From Prevotellaceae bacterium (GTDB lineage: Bacteria; Bacteroidota; Bacteroidia; Bacteroidales; Paludibacteraceae): a DNA stretch of 9,599 nt. How positions within the stretch are numbered: position 1 is the first letter of the stretch; every line of letters starts with the position of its first letter. Positions 6,458 through 9,599 of this stretch are shown piece by piece. The stretch spans positions 1-9,599 of the forward strand of contig JAITNR010000158.1 of the NCBI GenBank assembly GCA_031290375.1. The letters run 5' to 3'. The notes below the pieces were generated by a model. It was given only the letters and a program-made list of their open reading frames with translations, did not search any database and had not been told where the DNA came from. The position numbers and the translations under genes are program-made.

Positions 6458-6465
6458 TAATTTTG
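6458..6465 (+). promoter_or_regulatory. Bacteroidota-type promoter box upstream of the orphan Rhs tip
   Basis: TAATTTTG fits TAnnTTTG. The start at 6487 is 21 bases downstream. Thirteen bases (GTAATTTTGCAGC) are identical to the promoter of the ATPase operon at 2472-2484. I see no clear -33 box in the T-rich DNA upstream. Confidence 0.6.
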
Positions 6466-6486
6466 CAGCCGTAACAAAAAGAAAAA

Positions 6487-7230
6487 ATGACTGTAACACA
6501 GGAATATAACGCAAAATTTTTTCTTGTGGTAAATCTGACCTTGATTTATCACAAGAATAATGCGCGTAGTGTAACATTCTATAACTATGGTTTCAATAAT
6601 CCCATTAAGTACAATGATCCGACAGGGAAAGACGGCGAGGTGATAGAAAATGACGGAACACAAACGAATCCTGATATTATACACGCAGCATATTACTATC
6701 AAAACGGCTCTTTGAGCAATGCAGAAGTCAAGGGATTAAACGATGCCGCATCTGCTTATAACAACGCAAAACCTGTTCAAGTCAAGGGTAGATATGTGAA
6801 ATATAATATTGAGGTGCAGGAGGTTGATGACTCTAATGCAGCGAAAGTGGCAACAGAATTTACAGATAAAAATGGAGAAAGTCGATTTTATGGCAATATT
6901 GTAGAAGCAAATGAAACAGATCAAGACAAGTTTGGTAGTGCTAACTCTTGGCATATAGGAATAAACTCTGGCAAAATAACTAATGCTATAAAAAATGGAG
7001 AACTAACAGGCTTAATTAAAGGAACTTTTATTCATGAAATAGGACACACGTTAGGCGGATTGCACGAGGATATCAATAGTGTAATGTACGAAGGAATTAA
7101 TCCGTATCCTAAATTAGATAATAGTTTTACAAAAACCGTATTTAATAGACGAGATGCCCTAAGGTACTATTACGAAGAAGCTAGCAAAAGGATACCAATG
7201 GGTAGATTATGGACTTTGAAAAAACAATAA
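6487..7230 (+). CDS. orphan Rhs C-terminal tip with metzincin-type zinc protease motif
   Basis: A 247-residue protein. Residues 31-48 (FYNYGFNNPIKYNDPTGK) are the closing motif of an Rhs core, but the rest of the core is missing. An in-frame TAA at 6472 shows that this is not read through from a longer gene. The toxin domain carries HEIGHTLGGLH (183-193), an exact HExxHxxGxxH zinc site, and SVMYEG with M200 as a likely Met-turn, both hallmarks of metzincin proteases. Residues 1-30 look unrelated to Rhs and cover a long inverted repeat, so the N-terminus may be a junction product. It has its own promoter box. Orphan tips normally serve as reserves recombined onto a full Rhs gene; whether this one is translated alone is uncertain. 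The target is unknown. Confidence 0.8.
   Translation: MTVTQEYNAKFFLVVNLTLIYHKNNARSVTFYNYGFNNPIKYNDPTGKDGEVIENDGTQTNPDIIHAAYYYQNGSLSNAEVKGLNDAASAYNNAKPVQVKGRYVKYNIEVQEVDDSNAAKVATEFTDKNGESRFYGNIVEANETDQDKFGSANSWHIGINSGKITNAIKNGELTGLIKGTFIHEIGHTLGGLHEDINSVMYEGINPYPKLDNSFTKTVFNRRDALRYYYEEASKRIPMGRLWTLKKQ
6521..6557. repeat. 15-bp inverted arms around a 7-bp spacer
   Basis: TTCTTGTGGTAAATC (6521-6535) and GATTTATCACAAGAA (6543-6557) are complementary at 14 of 15 positions, with a TGACCTT spacer. Inverted arms around 6-8 bp are the usual form of a tyrosine recombinase core site. It lies inside the first codons of the orphan tip gene and just downstream of the recombinase operon. As RNA it would also be a hairpin able to hinder translation. 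Confidence 0.7.
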
Positions 7231-7234
7231 CATT

Positions 7235-7912
7235 ATGAGTAATATTGTGTTTAAAATATTAGTGTTTTTGGTATTGTTGCCTGTGCCCGTGTTTTCACAA
7301 AGCAGTGATACTGTGGTTAATATTAAGGGGTATTTTTTAACGACATACTCTAAAGAAGATATTATTAAAGGACTGGAATACAAAATAATGCACAAGAAAA
7401 CAAAAAGAAACCTTGATGGTATGATATGTGTTTTGTACGGAGAATGTTTTGTTCCGTCTGCAATAGACAGCATTTTTTTTGATAATGAAACCATCTTAAA
7501 AAACATACAAAAAGATTTTCATTATGAAAAACGCGACACCTTTTATTACTATCCCACAGGTCTTTCTTATGAATATGTTTGCAAGTTTTTTAAATTGAAG
7601 ATAAACGATGATACTCTGTTATGGCAAAAATTAATAATTGATGAAGCAAGGCACCATTTGTCTCCCTATTACCAGTTTGTTAATATGAAAAAAACAGTGA
7701 TAAAATGTGTTTATTTAGAAGGATATGCCGTAAAAAAAACGATACCCAACAATGGAGAAATTGCTCGTTTTGAAGGCTCTGATGAATGGACTAAAAAAGA
7801 AACAAACTATGTAAGTCTTTTTATTTTGACAAAAATTACCAATTACACCACAATAATAGATTTGCCGAATTTAAAAGTTTGGTATCCGTACTTGGAAGAC
7901 GTCTCAGAATAG
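7235..7912 (+). CDS. exported protein, candidate immunity protein to the orphan metzincin tip
   Basis: A 225-residue protein that I do not recognise. The N-terminus (NIVFKILVFLVLLPVPVFS, then QSSD) is a clear signal peptide with a likely cut after the Ser. The mature part is Lys/Tyr-rich with mixed hydrophobic and charged stretches, and I see no catalytic motif or further membrane segment. It starts 4 bases after the toxin stop and must share its transcript. By position and size it is the probable immunity partner. An exported inhibitor suits a protease that acts in the periplasm or at the cell surface. Base use is A/T-rich like the toxin gene before it. I see no clear terminator behind it. 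Confidence 0.8.
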   Translation: MSNIVFKILVFLVLLPVPVFSQSSDTVVNIKGYFLTTYSKEDIIKGLEYKIMHKKTKRNLDGMICVLYGECFVPSAIDSIFFDNETILKNIQKDFHYEKRDTFYYYPTGLSYEYVCKFFKLKINDDTLLWQKLIIDEARHHLSPYYQFVNMKKTVIKCVYLEGYAVKKTIPNNGEIARFEGSDEWTKKETNYVSLFILTKITNYTTIIDLPNLKVWYPYLEDVSE

Positions 7913-7924
7913 TAAATATTTTTT

Positions 7925-8011
7925 GCCGTGCCGAGAAAGGCAGAACAATATCCGTATTCAAGCACAATAGATTACACATAAGAAAAAAAGATTGTTAAAT
8001 ATAAGAGATAT
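7925..8011 (+). pseudogene. decayed C-terminal tail of a REP-associated (Y1) transposase
   Basis: Read from 7931, the frame gives PRKAEQYPYSSTIDYT, then a stop (TAA 7979), then EKKIVKYKRY. The pattern (V/P)xKAE-x-Y-x-YSS-x-x-DY is typical of the end of IS200-like, REP-associated tyrosine transposases, where a Gly-rich link usually replaces the stop seen here. No start or catalytic HUH part is present. It is a short remnant and the match is by memory of the family. Confidence 0.4.
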
Positions 8012-8081
8012 ATGAATAATAAATATGAGAGTGTGCAATAATAGATATAATGAATATCGTATGTATTCCCATAAAATTTAG

Positions 8082-8089
8082 TACCTTTA
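8082..8089 (+). promoter_or_regulatory. possible promoter box of the transposase gene
   Basis: TACCTTTA is one base off TAnnTTTG and lies 30 bases before the transposase ATG. No clear -33 box is seen. Confidence 0.3.
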
Positions 8090-8119
8090 TCCCTTGATTA
8101 AAAACTATAGGATAGATAT

Positions 8120-9058
8120 ATGAACTTATTAAATTTAGCAACAAGTTTTCCCGATGAGTCGAGTTGCAAACTTAAATGGAAAGAATACCGCGATAAACAG
8201 GGTGTCGTTTGCCCTCATTGCGGGAGTAAGGCACATTATTGGAAATCGGACAAGGAATGCTACGAATGCAAGACATGTCACTATCGTCAAAGTTTGCGCA
8301 GTAATACGATAATGCATGGCAGTCAATTACCTTTTCGTTACTGGTTTGTAGCCTTTCATTTGCTGACCTCAACCAAAAAGAGTTTTTCAGCAAAAGAATT
8401 GCAACGTCAAGTTGGGCACAAATTCTACGAGCCGATATGGGCATTGTTACACAAACTTCGAGCAGCAATGGGCAAACGCGATGAAGAATACAAGCTATCG
8501 GGCATCATAGAGTTGGACGAAGGCTTTTTCTCAACAGAAATAGAGGAAGAGAGGAAAACAGAAAAATTGAAACGTGGCAGAGGCAGTCAGAAGAAGAGCA
8601 AGGTGTTGGTAATGGCAGAAAGCACACCGGTAGAAGAAGGCGAAAAGGTCAAGGATAAGTCGCGTAAGGTGGGGCATATCAAGATGTATGTAATCGAAGA
8701 CTTGAAGGCTAAAACTATAGATAGCAAGGTAAGTGATCATATAGAAACAACCTCAACGATAGATTCGGACAACTCCACATCTTATACCAATCTGCGTAAA
8801 CTTGTAGCCGAACATCGTCCCAAAGTAATACCAAAAGAAGATGTCGAGAAAGTGCTGCCTTGGGTACATATTGCCATCAGTAATGCCAAACGACTGTTAC
8901 TTTCCGTATTCCACGATTTAAAACCGGAGTATTTACAAAACTATCTCAATGAGTATTGTTATAAGTTCAACAGACGGTATTTCGGAGAGAGGCAATTTGA
9001 TAGGATGTTGATAGCCGCTGTGACTTACAAAAATGAGTTTAGGTATCATATACGATAA
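8120..9058 (+). CDS. IS1595-family transposase
   Basis: A 312-residue protein of full family length. An N-terminal zinc ribbon has C31, C34, C50 and C53 (CPHC ... CKTC), followed by the family signature YRQSLRSNTIMHGSQLPFRYW. The DDE-type catalytic domain shows D133 (IIELDEGFF) and D217 (IDSDNST), then HIAISNAKR (250-258) and YLQNYLNEYCYKFNRR. In the third catalytic position I read Asn255 where many relatives have Glu; as I recall, a Bacteroidota subgroup of IS1595 carries Asn there, so this is not necessarily a defect. It catalyses cut-and-paste or copying of its own element. The reading frame is undamaged, so the insertion may be recent. Confidence 0.93.
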   Translation: MNLLNLATSFPDESSCKLKWKEYRDKQGVVCPHCGSKAHYWKSDKECYECKTCHYRQSLRSNTIMHGSQLPFRYWFVAFHLLTSTKKSFSAKELQRQVGHKFYEPIWALLHKLRAAMGKRDEEYKLSGIIELDEGFFSTEIEEERKTEKLKRGRGSQKKSKVLVMAESTPVEEGEKVKDKSRKVGHIKMYVIEDLKAKTIDSKVSDHIETTSTIDSDNSTSYTNLRKLVAEHRPKVIPKEDVEKVLPWVHIAISNAKRLLLSVFHDLKPEYLQNYLNEYCYKFNRRYFGERQFDRMLIAAVTYKNEFRYHIR

Positions 9059-9072
9059 TCATATAATTTTTT

Positions 9073-9108
9073 AAACCTGTTAAGTTTTAAAAACTTAACA
9101 GGTTTTTT
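9073..9108 (+). terminator. terminator behind the transposase
   Basis: A near-continuous palindrome with AAACCTGTTAAGTTTT (9073-9088) complementary to 9090-9105 is followed by T to 9108. In practice the loop must open several of the central A/T pairs. Confidence 0.85.
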
Positions 9109-9126
9109 GTGGTAAGTTAACGCACC

Positions 9127-9154
9127 GTAGGGGCAGGGCATTCCTTGCCCCTAC
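9127..9154. repeat. REP-like palindrome
   Basis: GTAGGGGCAGGG (9127-9138) pairs with CCTTGCCCCTAC (9143-9154), 11 of 12 bases, around CATT. GC-rich 'GTAGGGGC...GCCCCTAC' palindromes are commonly dispersed between genes in several phyla including Bacteroidota. Confidence 0.7.
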
Positions 9155-9227
9155 AAATACGTATAACGTAACAGCGGTTCGCTAAAAAACATTCCATATT
9201 TTAAATGTTTGGTAGGGAACACAACAA

Positions 9228-9262
9228 AAATAGGACAATCTCTGAATGGGGTTGTCCTATTT
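9228..9262. terminator. terminator-like stem-loop
   Basis: AAATAGGACAA (9228-9238) is perfectly complementary to TTGTCCTATTT (9252-9262), and two further inner pairs are possible (one G-T). T-rich DNA follows (9272-9279), and A-rich DNA precedes it, so it could act in either direction. No gene ends directly before it on +. Confidence 0.55.
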
Positions 9263-9445
9263 ATTCTGTAATTTTTTTTGTAGCATCTCAAAAAAAGTTT
9301 TAGCAATGTTACATAATCCCGCATTATTTATATGCTAATTTACTTTTGAAACTTTACACTGTAAATTGTAACCTGCACGCAAGTCGATGTAACGTACAGA
9401 ATAATTTTTGAAAAAAATAATATGTTTTTTTATAAAAAAAAATAT

Positions 9446-9453
9446 TAGTTTTG
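9446..9453 (+). promoter_or_regulatory. promoter box of the glycoside hydrolase gene
   Basis: TAGTTTTG fits TAnnTTTG and lies 15 bases before the ATG at 9469, within strongly A/T-rich DNA. A -33 box is not obvious. Confidence 0.5.
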
Positions 9454-9468
9454 TAGAAAAAATAATTA

Positions 9469-9599
9469 ATGAAAACACCCAGATATTTGTTTCCGAAAGA
9501 TTTTATGGCAGACCCTTCTGCTCACGTATTTGACGGCAAGGTATATGTTTATCCTTCGCACGATTGGGATAGCGGAATACCCGAAAACGATAACGGCGA
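9469..9599 (+). CDS. glycoside hydrolase family 43 protein, N-terminal part (3' partial)
   Basis: Only 43 codons are inside the window. After MKTPRYLFPKDF comes MADPSAHVFDGKVYVYPSHD and then SGIPENDNG, the opening blade of GH43 beta-propeller glycosidases. D15 in the ADPSA motif is the position of the catalytic base. GH43 enzymes of this type remove arabinose or xylose from plant polysaccharides. No signal peptide is visible, so it should be cytoplasmic unless an earlier start exists. The A/T-rich DNA directly upstream with a promoter box supports this start. Substrate cannot be told from this fragment. Confidence 0.85.
   Translation, partial: MKTPRYLFPKDFMADPSAHVFDGKVYVYPSHDWDSGIPENDNG

Larger units (their letters stand above)
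8052..9062 (+). mobile_element. IS1595-family insertion sequence (ends approximate)
   Basis: About 1 kb around a single intact transposase gene. I could not find convincing terminal inverted repeats. The best pair is GAATATCGTATG (8052-8063) against the complement of 9049-9060, with 10 of 12 bases matching, one end of which overlaps the stop codon. The true left end may instead be near 8030. Confidence 0.4.
9109..9468. other. intergenic stretch without genes before the glycosidase
   Basis: No reading frame of note is seen. It contains a REP-like palindrome (9127-9154), a terminator-like stem (9228-9262) and, near its end, an A/T-rich promoter region. The part from 9270 to 9440 shows nothing I can name. 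Confidence 0.7.

Noticed and set aside
6343..6702. Minus-strand reading frame across the operon terminator
   Set aside because: It crosses the terminator, the promoter box and the start of the toxin gene, and has no recognisable motif.
8052..9062. GAATATCGTATG and its partner as definite terminal repeats of the IS
   Set aside because: Only 10 of 12 bases match in A/T-rich DNA and one copy overlaps the transposase stop. Recorded as approximate ends only.

Overview
The window looks like an accessory region of a Bacteroidota (Bacteroidales-like) chromosome. The evidence is Bacteroidota-type promoter boxes (TAnnTTTG) upstream of several genes, no clear Shine-Dalgarno sites, Rhs core ends of the '...NNP...DP(T/D)G' type, an IS1595-family transposase, and the start of a family-43 glycoside hydrolase as found in polysaccharide-degrading gut Bacteroidota. 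Species cannot be told from the sequence.

Layout. (1) 3-1305: the 3' end of a large Rhs/YD-repeat polymorphic toxin gene. Its variable tip carries a JAB/JAMM-like metallopeptidase motif. A small gene for an exported protein follows, probably the cognate immunity protein, and then a strong terminator. (2) 1306-2502: about 1.2 kb without a convincing gene. The + strand is strikingly T-rich and the stretch is full of structure: a 38-bp inverted repeat 0.8 kb across, a ~150-bp direct repeat, three copies of a CCCCGC/GCGGGG hairpin, and several CTGATTTT-type iterated units. (3) 2503-6346: a tightly overlapping three-gene operon (ATGA junctions) encoding a P-loop ATPase with a C-terminal winged-helix-like region, a tyrosine recombinase lacking catalytic Arg I and the box II His, and a second recombinase with all catalytic residues and a duplicated N-terminal DNA-binding domain. 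A terminator follows. (4) 6458-7912: an orphan Rhs tip with its own promoter and start, carrying a metzincin zinc protease motif, followed by another exported candidate immunity protein. (5) 7925-9108: a decayed transposase tail and an intact IS1595-family transposase. (6) 9109-9599: a palindrome-rich intergenic stretch, then the start of a GH43 gene.

How it may work together. The ATPase/recombinase operon and its repeat-rich leader look like one mobile unit lying exactly between two toxin/immunity cassettes. Candidate ends are an 18-bp direct repeat (1442 and 6421). A second possible recombinase site is a 15+7+15 inverted-arm sequence at 6521-6557, which lies inside the start of the orphan toxin gene. 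Either the unit inserted in a toxin-cassette array by chance, or it takes part in moving tips. The second reading is inference only. Both toxin tips are predicted metalloproteases and both partners carry signal peptides, which suggests protection outside the cytoplasm.
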